Position numbers and translations under genes: made by a program. 64,000 nucleotides of DNA from contig OZ024890.1 of the NCBI GenBank assembly GCA_964017195.1, positions 49,591,593-49,655,592 of the forward strand, in the 5' to 3' direction. This DNA comes from Siderastrea radians. Taxonomy: Eukaryota > Cnidaria > Anthozoa > Scleractinia > Rhizangiidae. The notes below the pieces were generated by a model that saw only the letters and a program-made list of their open reading frames with translations, had not been told where the DNA came from and made no database searches. Every line of letters starts with the position of its first letter. Position 1 is the first letter of the stretch. This document shows positions 1-12,100 of the stretch, one piece after another.

Positions 1-413
1 CTCTCCACTGGATGGGAAAGAACTTTACACTGTTCTCGACAATTTGTCTTTGGTGTTTCCCTGCAGTAATATTGGGAAGTGATTGGTTTAAAACCAGGAT
101 TATCATTATTTGATCTAATGTGATAATCCGGGTGAGCTCTGAAACATTTCGAAGACTGACGTACAAATTTGAGAGATTTCACATCGTATGAAGAACGTGA
201 CTCCTACCACGAAAACCGTTTTTTTCAAATGTGGAATACCTGAACAGTTGGATGCGTGGATTATATTTAGTTTGAAGAGATTTGTATGGGAAGATTAATC
301 TTCCCCCTTATCTATTGGACGAAAAGAAGTTTCTCTATCTTGTCATCAAATAGTGGAGACTCACTCCCAATCTTTACCTTGAGCAAATTATTATCTGTTT
401 GAAAATTATTCTT

Positions 414-663
414 CCGGGCTAGGTTGTTCAAAAGCCGGTTAACGCTAACCTGGGGTTAAGGGCTAACCAAGGTTTCTGTTTCTCTTGTTATAAAGCATTT
501 CCACTGCTAATTTTAAGTTACAGTTCAGACAGTTTGAAAGAAGCCAAATTCAAAACTTAGGACATAAGGAATTTACAAGAATCCACATAGTTGCGCTATA
601 AAATGGAGTTCAAAATTGATGCTAACATTGGGTTAGCTTAACCCTGCTTTGAACAACCGGGAC
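414..663. mobile_element. MITE-like inverted-repeat element (GGTTGTTCAAAAGC ends)
   Basis: The left end GGTTGTTCAAAAGC and the following GGTTAACGCTAACC are mirrored at the right end by GCTTTGAACAACC and GGTTAGCTTAACC. The outer part GTTGTTCAAAAG is shared with the 146-bp element at 31332-31477, suggesting related termini. No coding capacity. Confidence 0.65.
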
Positions 664-752
664 CTCAACGGCTATTTTTGTTTTAAACTGATAAGGATTA
701 GAGTAAGTAAGAACCTTTATTTATCCCCAGGGTAATCCCGTCACTATTTCAA

Positions 753-852
753 TATCGTATTTACTCGAATAAGCGCCGCCCTCGAATAAGCGCCGCATTT
801 GGGGCAAAAAAAGTTAATAAGCGCCGCAGCGCTTATTCGAGTAAATACGATA
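753..852. mobile_element. Short palindromic element (TATCGTATTTACTCGAATAA ends)
   Basis: About 24-bp arms TATCGTATTTACTCGAATAA+GCGC face each other across a GC-rich middle with repeated AATAAGCGCCGC units. Typical of a small non-autonomous DNA element. Confidence 0.6.
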
Positions 853-1257
853 ATGCTGTTATCAGTGGGAGCCCTGTTCTAGCCTATAGGGAGGCTAGAA
901 GAGCATTAAGGACGTTCGCACGAAAACCTAAGTTTAAGTGGGTCTGTCAAGTAAGTAATTTGAACTGGTGTCATCCTCTCAGTTAAACTCAACCTTTAAA
1001 GTGGGCTTTTGCCAACACGTGCAGCTAAAATATCGCTATACATTTCTTTAACAGCGCGCACGCTCAATGAGTGACGTGGCACCGTGAATTGCGCGCGCAG
1101 TAAGGATGCGCCCAAACAGTTAGCGTGAACGTCCTTAAACTATAGTTATTTTTTTTGTTTATGTTGTTACAAAAACCCCTCTAGAATTTGTTTGTATAAC
1201 GTGTTTTACTAGCACATACGAAGGCAATAAAAAAACTGCACATTTTTTGTTACTTAC

Positions 1258-1452
1258 ATGATGCTTTCGAGAAGCAAGTTCGACAGAGTGTACACTTCGG
1301 GAAGGTTCCCTGGTCAGCATACTCGTTGGCAAGGCATGCACGACACGACGTCTTCATGTAAGTACTACTGTAACCAGATCTGCAGCAGTGGCAAGTCTCC
1401 GCTCTGGTTATGTTGTTGTAACTTCCTGGCGGACATATCTTACAAGGAAAAC
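1258..1452 (-). CDS. Cys-rich exon 4, last exon in window
   Basis: Reads FPCKICPPGSYNN, CHCCRSGYSS and CRACLANEYADQ, then CTLCRTCFSKAS. It gives two to three further CxxC/CPxGxY units. Ends in phase 1 at a GTAAGT donor, so the gene continues below base 1 or in the first kilobase, where I find no further exon. Confidence 0.75.
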
Positions 1453-4400
1453 CTGAAAAAAAATCAAGTTTACAAGAGGTCACAACGATGAGAAAAGCAA
1501 CAAGCGACTGCAAAGTAAGCGAAGATGATCAAAGCTAACTCGCCACTTTGTTGTAACCTTGTTTTCAAAGATTTCATAGTTGTACACGTTACACTATAGT
1601 TTCAGATCCGTAGCTAGCATGATATTTAGAATATTGACATTTTAAACCGATCTTATTTTGGAAAATGTGTGTAAAAAAAAACCTGACATCAGTAATTGAG
1701 GGATTTCATGAATATCAGTACACCAGCCTACAAACTGGCTGGCTTGGCTTAAGTTTGTTTAACGCTACAAGCTAGCTTTCATGTTAATCGTTGTTGAAAA
1801 CGTCAAGAATTTACTTGTTGGATTTTGCTAAAAAATATATCTTATTAGATGTTTCGGTGTGAAGTATCGCCTTGTATTTTTATCTTTACACCGATGTTTG
1901 GTGCGGGCTCGTCAAAATACAAACAACGAGTAAAAATATACGACGATACTTCACACCGAAACATGTAATAAGAGATTTATTGTTTAGCTTAACCTTTTTC
2001 AACCTTTTCCAGTAACTTGAAAGAAAACTACAAGTGTGAGGATGAGCGCGTACTGTACAATAACCAACTGTACAATATCGTGGGATATCTGTACTCGTTT
2101 CGCGCGCTTTCTGTACAATAATCCCACCTGGAACTCGGAATTTCTTTTTCCGAGTTTTTCAGTTATTGCAAAATTTATCATGCTAGTTTGATAGTAATCA
2201 TGTTTATTAAAAAATGCCTCAATCTCATTCTTCTTATGACATCATTTTCTCGTAACCAAAGCAGCTGATTCTCTCCACGTTTTTCCAAAAGGTATCTAAG
2301 GGATAACGGTAGAGCGACTAAAAACGGTAGAAGTTGACTTGAACAAAGTAAAGAGGGAATGGGGCGAGTTCTAAGCCATGAAGCTTAGTATCCTCTAAAT
2401 TATTTGCCCGTAGTGGCCTTTTTAGTTCATTTTTCCACCAAATCGGTTTTGTCATATTATTTACCCTCAAGCATCGCAGTTTCGAAAGACTGCCCCCCAC
2501 AGCAGTACGAAAATTCACATACCGCGCAATGCCTTTTCTCTACCAATTCTAATGTTTTCTACTGTTAATTTTATCTTACCTGTCAATCGAAAGACGCCTT
2601 AAAATAAAACTTAACGTAGAAAACAGTTCAAAATGGCAGACAAGTCTTCAACAGCTACGTTAACGATATTTTTTTAACCGTTAAATCTAGATTTTTCGAG
2701 CGCTACGAGCTGGAAACCTCACAAATGGCATCTGTGCATGTTAATTTTGTAATTTTTTTTGTCACCAGAGAAGTGAGAGAAATCTTCGACTGGAAAAACA
2801 GAACATTCTTTTCAAGACCACAACCGGTGTTCTTTCAAGTTCGTACCGAGCAAATTGAAAATGCTCATTGTAGTCGCTGCTTCTACAGCGGATAACTAGG
2901 CTAGAAAAGAGCCAGCCTTTGCATTGCAAAGGGAAACGATAGGGCAATAAGTTATGTCAAATAGAAATTTACCTTGGAAAGTTAAAATTTCAGGATCCTA
3001 GTTTCCTCTCTAAAATTTTTTAAATCTTGGTAACGTCTCTTTCAATCCCAAACCAAACCAACTGAACAAGTTTTGGGCCGACTAATTTTATGATTAATTT
3101 CACTCTTCGCATACTTATTTGTTTAAAAAATTCTTCCCTTAAGGAGCTTCGAATAAATCCTTCTAAACACCTTCTGCATTTTCGTGAAATAGAAGTTTTG
3201 CCGGATGTTCCAGTTGTTCTTGTTCTTTGCATACATTTTGACGCCTCTAAATGATTCATCTCCTTATCAAGCACAGCCACTGAACGTTTTCCTTCCTTTG
3301 GAAATTTTCCCTTGAAATTCTTCCTTTCCCGTTATCATTCCATCAGAAAAATAAAATTAAAACAAGAAAAAATAAAGGTAAAAAGTTGAAATGTTTACCC
3401 ACCAGTTCCATCGCTGTAGGTTCCTGGGTGACACTCGTATTGTCTTCCTTCCTTACAAACAGTACCAGGCTCACAGGGAAAGCACGTTTCTGGGCACCAC
3501 TGAGTCATGAGCCATAACAGGAGTCAATTTATTGGTTAGAACTAATTTAGCCATCAAAGAGTAATGAATAAAGACCTGTCTACATAAAACATAGCCGTCA
3601 AGATTTCGTTAACTTACCGTTGTGTTACATTTGACGTATGTGTTTGGTGGGCAAGGCAAGGCGGTACCGTTGTGACATAACTGGAAGAGAAATGAGTAAC
3701 AACTGGACTGCATTGTCATTTATGCTCGTATATAAAACAGTGAGCTATTCTACAGATGAGTCTTTCCCTTTTAAAAGATTGTTCATTTTAAGCTTTGGGA
3801 TAAATAATATATTTAACATTTCCTTATTGAGAGTTCGAACATGAAACGATGTTCAGGTGTAAAATACAGTCGAGCATCACCAACCAAAATGTCAGAAAAG
3901 GTGGTCGCCAAGGAAAGGTGATCGCTAAGGAAAGGTGGCTGCTAAGAAAAGGTGGTTGCTACGGAGAGGTGTTTGCTCAGAAGAGCTGGTTGCTAAAAAA
4001 AGGAGGTTGGTAATCTACCCGCCCAGACTTGGTTACTTTTTCCAAAATTATCTGGAAACAATGTTGTTCAGCATGTCCTTGTTCCTCAAATTTGACGTTA
4101 CCACGGCAACCACAATTTGACAAGCAGTTTTTTCAAAGATATGAATTTTCCTCTCTTTTTGTTTAATTAACTTTGTTGAGGTAACATTAACATGCTTAGG
4201 TCATTTTAGTGTTCTGTTATTGGTTTTGATTACTTTTCGTCAATTTTGGTCCTTTTCGAAGGTTTTGGAAAAAAATCAAGAAATCCAAGATGGCGGATCC
4301 CAGATGGCCAGCGTTTGAGAACATGACGTAATTCTTACGTCTTATGACGTCATCAGCTCATGTTGTGGACCTCAAAGGAAATACCTTTGGACGTACAAAC

Positions 4401-7400
4401 TGCCTTCTAGGTTTCGAAGAAAAGCCCGACCTGAATAGGGTTAAAAAAGGTGGTTTTTAATGCGGAAGCGTCCTTCAGGAAGATTAGAAATTTGCTGAAA
4501 AATGCCCCCAGCCGGCTGTAGTGAATTTGATGAAGTACAGGCATAAAACGTGACGTCATTCCTTACCCAGCCCTCCGGACATGCGCTGCAGTTTGTTGCT
4601 CCTCCAAATGAGAATTCAGTTGGTGACGTCATTCCGCACTTTTCCTCCGTTCCGTCTCCTACACAGTAGTACCCAGTTCTACAGCGGCGACACTTGGGTT
4701 TCGTCGTTGAATTTCTGGCTGAAATAGCAAATATTCTATTTTACTTGAAATCCACATAACATATTCTTTGTTTTCAGGACATTGATTCTTTCTGCGCTTA
4801 AAAGATCTGCACTGCGTTTTATTAACTCAGTCAGAGTGTACATACAACCTAATTACTAATCAACTCACGATACTCCGATCCCGTCATGCCCGGCGCCCTG
4901 AAGAACACTTCTCCGCTCGTTTCATTCACGAAAATTCCTCCTGACTCCTGACAAGTGGCGTTGAAAGATATGGTCAGTGGTATCCTGTCGCCTCGAAAGG
5001 AAAAGTGGTCCGCTTGTAAACTGTCTAAGTTACGTGACAAACTAACGTGACTTCTGAGCAGCGATTGAGCAGGCCAGCGGGGCCAGGTTTCGCGCGCTTG
5101 ATGTGAGGTTGTTGTTGGTCAAAAACGAAAACTTGTCAAATCTGTCACTCGAGCAAAGCATCGTGATTTTATTTCAAACTTGCAAGGAAAACAAAGAAGG
5201 AATAAGGCAAAACTGAATTATTTTCGGGTTGATAATTAGATTAACAACAATGTTCTCGGTCACCGAGTAAAACTACAAAAAGAAAGAACTTGATAGAACA
5301 AACCGAACTCGAAAGTCAAGTCAAACATAATTAAACAACAACTTGTTAACAATCCAAACGGACTTCAAGCTCAGTCATCTTCGTCCGAATCAATTACCAC
5401 GCGTTTTCGTTTTGGAAGAGGTAGCGGTGGAGATTTCTGAGCGACAACAATAGTGCAGTTTTTGAAGACAGAGTCCGTGGAGTTTCCTGACTTTCACGGC
5501 AAAGAAATGACATAAAAGATTGTTAAGTTCCTCAGCGGGAATTTCTTCAATGGCCTTTGTTTCTTTAACGGACTCGCACCATTGTTTCCATACTTCGATG
5601 TCAGTTTTAGTCGTTTTTGTTGTATTCACGTTTCGATTTTCTTCAATAAATAAAGAAATTTCACTGTCTTCTAGGTCATTTCTTGTCTCTAGGAACTCAT
5701 TCTCGTTACAAACCTTAAAGTTTGGTAAGTATTCGTTGTTTTCTTCCGAAAAAAATGAGCGTTTTCGGCCATTTTTTCATCGTCCACGTAAACCTAATGC
5801 CTGACGTGACATTTGTAGAAAACCTGTCAAACTGGTCTTCTGGAGTACAAATACCGTGGGTTATTTGTACTCGTTTTGGGTGTTATTTGTACTCTACTAA
5901 ACGCAGTTGAATAATAATATTAGTTATTGTACAGAAAGCGCGCGAAACGAGTACAAATATCTCACGATATTGTACAGTTGGTTATTGTACAGTACTGTGC
6001 GCGCGCACATCCTGTTACACGTGTAGTTTTCTTTCAATCTACTGAAGAACGTTGAAAAAGGTTAAGTTGGATAATAAATCTTGTTTGTATTTTGACTCGC
6101 CCCGCGGGCTCGTCAAAATACAGTACAACTCGTAAAAATATAGGGCGATACTTCACACCGAAACATCGAATAAGACATATATAAATATATATTAAAATCC
6201 CTACAAAAGATGCGTCTGTGATAAAATACCTTAAACAAGTAAAGAGGACATTTGCTATGCTAAGTCTTGGATAGGTTTCCTGGCCTACCTACATGTACTG
6301 AAAAAGAAAATCGCCTATCGCCAGGAATACTTCTTTTGAATATGAAAAAAAAAGCCCTCTCAGTTTTTTATTTGACTTACATCGCTTTCAATATATGACT
6401 TCTCTTGTACGTAATTTTCCCATTTATTCCGCTATCTCCATCGGTAGCTACGGCAACAAAGAAGGCTGCTTTTTGAAGCGGAGGGATTGGCTTGATATCA
6501 TAGTCGACATTTGGTAGGACGGGGCAATGATCGTTGTAGTCCAAGACAAATACCTAATAAAGGTGAAAGAAAAATATGAATCCATACCTAAATAATATCG
6601 TGACCCTAGGTCAGTCTTTAAGTCCATCAGATAATTACCTCTTCAACTTATATACACTTGATAGTAAACACCAACCACTATGCCATTTACTCTCCAAAGG
6701 GTTATTAGATTTGTTTACCTTGATACTGATATTTCCAGATGGTTGTGTTGCTTTTCCCGTATCTGTAATCTTTAAGGTCAATACGTAACTTGTTGTGTGT
6801 TCGTAATCTAATGCAGACTTGAGAACCAACTTGGCTGACGGAGTGTGGATAGTGAAAGACTCAATTCCTAAAACAAACAAAGAAAACACAGAATTCTAAA
6901 ACCTGTCGAAAATTCAAGAAAAGAACATTAGCTAACTGGGAAATGACGAAGAGAATCCCCGATTTTCGATTCCTCTTCACTTCTCTTTGGAGAGGAGGGA
7001 GGAGGAGTTGCTGGCATAAGAGGGAGTTGTGAGTAGTATATTCTTATACACATCGATGCAGCAGTTGTGATTGATTGTGGTGGGAGGGGAGGGTGGGGAG
7101 TATGTTATTACACACCTGACATAGCGGTTGTGATTGGTCGGACTGTCACATTGGCCGTTTCGTTTGGACATAAGAAAACTGTTTCACCATCCAGCACAAA
7201 AGAAGGAGGAGCAGCTGTGGTAGGAGGAGAGGGCGGGGAGTATGTCTCGTCCTTAACGTGGAATCTGCGTTGTTCGTTGCCAGACAAAATTTCGACTTTG
7301 TAAGGTCCTGTTGAGAAGGCATCTGACACCAAAAACTCCTTCATAAAGAAATCGGAAAAAAAAACAAAGCAAGACAAAAACAAACAAACAAACAAACAAA

Positions 7401-9048
7401 AAAAATAAAACAAATTAGAGTGGAACATATTATGCCCAGCGTTACCAAGAGCAAATAAATGCGCTTCTTAGTTTGTTTGCTTGGACAAAAGCATGTTGAA
7501 ATTCACATGATTAGGGTAGGGCTAAACAAACGTCTGTTTTGTTTACGTATTATATCAGTCTTGTTGGCTACATCAGAAAGACGCGCAATATCCACATGGT
7601 CCGTACTCAATGCCCAAGCTATTAAATGCTGTAACAACCATAAAGCAAGTCATAAACGATGCATACTATATCAACCATAACTCGAATAAATGTTTTTCCA
7701 TATTTATCGCTTAAATATTATACCTGTATCAACGCTCCCACATGAGTATGTTCACTGATATCAGAGATGTAGTCACCAGGCAGGGTTTCTTCCCACTGTC
7801 GCACAAATTTAACGCCGCTCGTCTGAAGAAACAGGATTGAGTCACACTTGAAACGCTCAGCTATAAATACATCCAAGCGGTACGGCTCGCCCACCTGAGA
7901 AGACAAAATAAAGATGAGTTTCTAGCAACCCAATTTAATGCAGTGGAAAACTGTATACATAAAGTAAAAAGGCACTAATAACACCTTAAGACAATCTGTA
8001 CATACAAAACGACATTTCTTAGTTTTATAAAACATGTTTTGATATATTCAATAATTGGTAACACCTAGGGGTAACCATTTCACCTGAATTTGAACACGTC
8101 CTCCGTTGGTTTGTCAAAACGCAGTTAAATATACTTTCATCCAGAAAATTTCACTAGATAAACAAAGACAGGCTCATGAATTTCAAAATATTGGCTTAGA
8201 TGGATCAATTCTAACGTAAAATATTGTCTCGCTGGTCTTTGTATATTCAATGCGTGATAATTTTGCGCGTACCCTTTCTTTGTTTGCCTTTTTGTTTGAC
8301 AGGGAAATACAACTTTTGAATTTAAAAAATAGACAGCAAGAAAAAATTTGTTCAAAGTAGATCGATGTCGCTTCAACATTGGTTTCGTTTATGAAATAAA
8401 GAGAACATAGCACAGACGCTCCCGGGGCACGGACGTCAACTGGAGGTTGAATCTTTCTTTGTTGGCCGGCTTCTGCTTCTCACTAAAGTCTGGAGAACTC
8501 TTTACTTTGGTGTCTGGTGACTTGCCATTTTGGACGGGTGGCCTCAAAATGGGTTGAAAGAGAAAAATTCAACTTCAGGTTGCCGTCCACGAACGCTTTT
8601 ACTTACCCTTAAAGTCAAGTTAAATGCTTGAGAACTCAGATATCCTGATTCTTGACACTTTCCACCAACAAGAACACCGTGCTTAGGAACGACTTCCCTT
8701 TCACCTTGGAAAAGAAGAGTATATTTACCTGGTACACTTCTCAGAAAATAGCTCATGAACAGACTCATTAGTTTGTGAATTATTAAGTGCAAGAAATATA
8801 TTCCAGTGAAAAGAGTTGTGCGAAGCCCTGGGGAGGGGGCAACAGATTCCTCACTAAGACCAAGGCCAAACGTCGAACTTTTCATGAGTCAAACCTAATG
8901 CAAATGAGCAAAAGCTATTGCTTTTGCTAATTTGCATTAAGTGCGACTCATGTACAGTAAAGTTCGACGTTTGGCCCAGGCCTAAGGAGAGTGTTCATGA
9001 GAAAAGCGCTTAATGGCAATGGCCACGTGCCTGGTATTTTCCTTGTAA

Positions 9049-9133
<85 letters not shown>

Positions 9134-12100
9134 CGTAACATAACTGGCCTAAAGATGTAACTATGAGTTAACTATGTGACTAACTAAGACATAAACCTAA
9201 GGTTTGAAATGGTCACAAAAAGAAATGTTTTAAGTTTCTTTTTAAAAATGACTACAGTTTCAGCTTGTTTTATAGTTTGAGGTAGAGTGTTCCAAAGTGT
9301 TGGGGCGCAGAAAGAGAAAGTCCTTTGACCATAGGTGGCTGTTGAGACGTTAGGAACTTGTAAAAGTAGAGGATCAGAGGAGCGAAGCGAACGAACTGGT
9401 TTATAGCAGTTGATAAGCGAAGATAGGTAGGTGAGCGATCCATGCCAATGCTCAATATTCTTCCTTGAAGGATTTGGAAATTGCAGCCGTTTGGAAACTT
9501 CTGATCACGGTACTCTTTATACATAGGAAACTGGAGCTGGATCCATGAAGACGTCCTAAATTTAGATGCGTCCTTAGTTTTTTGGAAAACAAAAGCCTCT
9601 TGTTATGAGACAACACTCAAGTTGCACCTTAAAGGCCCACCTTCACCCAAACGGCCTTGCGACCGTTTGTTATTGTTTTCAATTGGTTCTATTGTTCTTC
9701 TCGCGATCTGATTGGTTGCCAGAATATTCCCGCGAGGGGAGAAAATTGTCACGTATATTCAAAACAAATCGGAGCAGCCATATCGGATCGATTTACTTTG
9801 GAACGTCGCCCCCATCTACGGCCTCAATTTACAAATCTTTAGGCCTTTATGAAAGGCATTTACTTCCCCAAAATGTTGGAATTATTTGATGTTCGCCATG
9901 TGAAAGTTTCAATGACATCGAAAGCGAGAAGTCAGTTTGTTATGTTTGCATTTCTAAGCGCAAGCAAGCGATCTCGGCAAAAGAATCAAACAGTTACTTC
10001 AACATTCGATTGTTTTAATCTGCAAATTGCAATCTTATTGTCTCATAAGGTAACAGTGATCAGTTTTAAAGGTTCCTCCTAGTCATTATAGAGGTTGTTC
10101 TGAAGGGAAATAAACAGCGTATACGACCTGACAGCAACTCATTGATTATCACTCACAAAATAGCACTTGTCCAGTGACTCCCGCATTACAATTGTAACCT
10201 TTGAAAGCCAGCCGTACGTGTGTACTAATCAATCAAATCTCCCTGAACCTAGGTTAATTCAATCGTACGACGAAAGATACAGAGGAAGAAAACGAAAACA
10301 GTCCTGTAAAACCACTCATTTAATTCACAATCGCGAGCAGTTCTCTTTACATCGGGCAAATCAAATCAAATCAAACGAAACAAACTTGCTTGCCAAGGTC
10401 CTGCATCCAAATCAACATGATCAGGAATTCAAACAACACCACCACAAGAGATTCATCCGTTTCTTTGCTTCATAACACAAGCTCCTCTGAGACGAATATT
10501 GACAATATTTTTCTTCGGCATAACCATGCAGTATCTTCAACTGCGAGGAATTATTTGGCAGGAAACATATTGGACGAAGTAAGAGCGAAAAAAAAATGCA
10601 TTTGGCCGGCTCAGTCACAAAATAATTCCTGGAAGCAACAGCCTGATAATTGGAGAATAAATTCCTGCATGCTTTTGGACGATTTCCGACAAGATGGCTC
10701 CGGAGGAAACGGTTTTGAAAGAAAACCCCCTCAAAAACAATTTCGTGTTACACGAAATTCATAAAACAGCAGGCGCGGCGCGCAAGGCCTTTTGGGTGAA
10801 GGTGGGCCTTTAACTTAAGAGGGCTTCGTGAATCTCGCCTCCTGTATAGGAAGTTAAACATTCCACAACTTTTCGTGTTTTTTTTGTCTCTTTACGTTCT
10901 TACTGAGAAATCTGTCTTACATTTTCCTGCAATGCAGGCGCTTTCTTGCGGGGGAGCGCAGGTTCATGAATTTGTGAATGCGCCATCTTGGATGAGCAAA
11001 AACGTATAGGGTGACTCCTACTCTCTCGGTCGTTTTTGTTACTTGGCCCAGTTCTTCTCTGTTCTCCTAATCCATGATGGCAGAAATGGAAGAAATATTA
11101 GCGCTTGGTCGCTCAAAACATGTATGGCGTGAACCTACATTTACGTACCTTTAAGGGCCGGAGATAAGTTGATTGACGCACATGGAATTGTGCTGTTTAA
11201 TGGATCGTGAAAAACCTGTATCGCTAGTTGTCGATTGACAAATACCCAGAGTTCTTCTCCACCTGCAAAAGCCATGTTTTCCTGACCGGAGAAGTTAAAC
11301 GATGTGCGAACAGCTGCGGTGAATCTGAAAAAGGCACCGGGCAAAACGTTATGACTTTCTCTTTGAGAATAGCACCTGTTTATCAAAGCAAATATGAACC
11401 TCCTGAAGTTTGGGTCATAAAGCCAGCCAGGAGCCAGTTTACACAATGTGAAGCAAGACCTTCAGTGGAAAATATTTGTAATCATGTCAAGTGCTCGTAC
11501 CCGTAATTCCTAAGTGCATTCGTATAACAGTCTCTCTGTCCTTCAGCTCCAAATCCACGTCCATCAACTGGGAAAAACTTGTCATTAAAATGCCGAAACA
11601 CTGGATTGCCATTGGAATCTGTCTCCAATTGCTTCTTTAATTCCAGCTTTCCTTCATAATGTAGGTTTCTTGGAGACTCAGATCTGAACCAATCAGAGAA
11701 GGAATCTCCAGTTGGAATATGAGAAACCGCTAGCCAGCTAATGTACGGGCTTGCAACGTATCTCGGATTGTTATACATCTCACGGTAGTTACTTGGAATT
11801 CCCACAAAGTCACCGTCAGCAGCTCTAAAAGAAAAAAAATGATCAAGAAGACCCGAACATCAATAAATTGGGGGTATTACATGTGCCAAATCAAGAACTA
11901 CTTTTCAAATACAAGTGATGAAATTCTTGTTTTAGTCTGAACAAAAAGACTACAAAATTTTTACGTTTACACCCAGTCTATCCAGCGAGACATGTGCGAG
12001 CATTTAAATCGTCACCTTAAAAGCTCATATTTAGCCTTCTGAAGAAGGCTGTATTTGGAAAATGGTAACTTTTTATCGATTCTCTGACCAAAACAATACC

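Larger units (their letters stand above)
1..1257. other. Intron sequence with two inverted-repeat elements
   Basis: No exon recognised. The stretch contains a MITE-like element at 414-663 and a palindrome at 753-852, with AT-rich filler between. Confidence 0.5.

Noticed and set aside
10167..10764. Open frames within the 1.18-kb TTAA element
   Set aside because: No transposase motif, and the second copy (63500-63900) breaks the frames.
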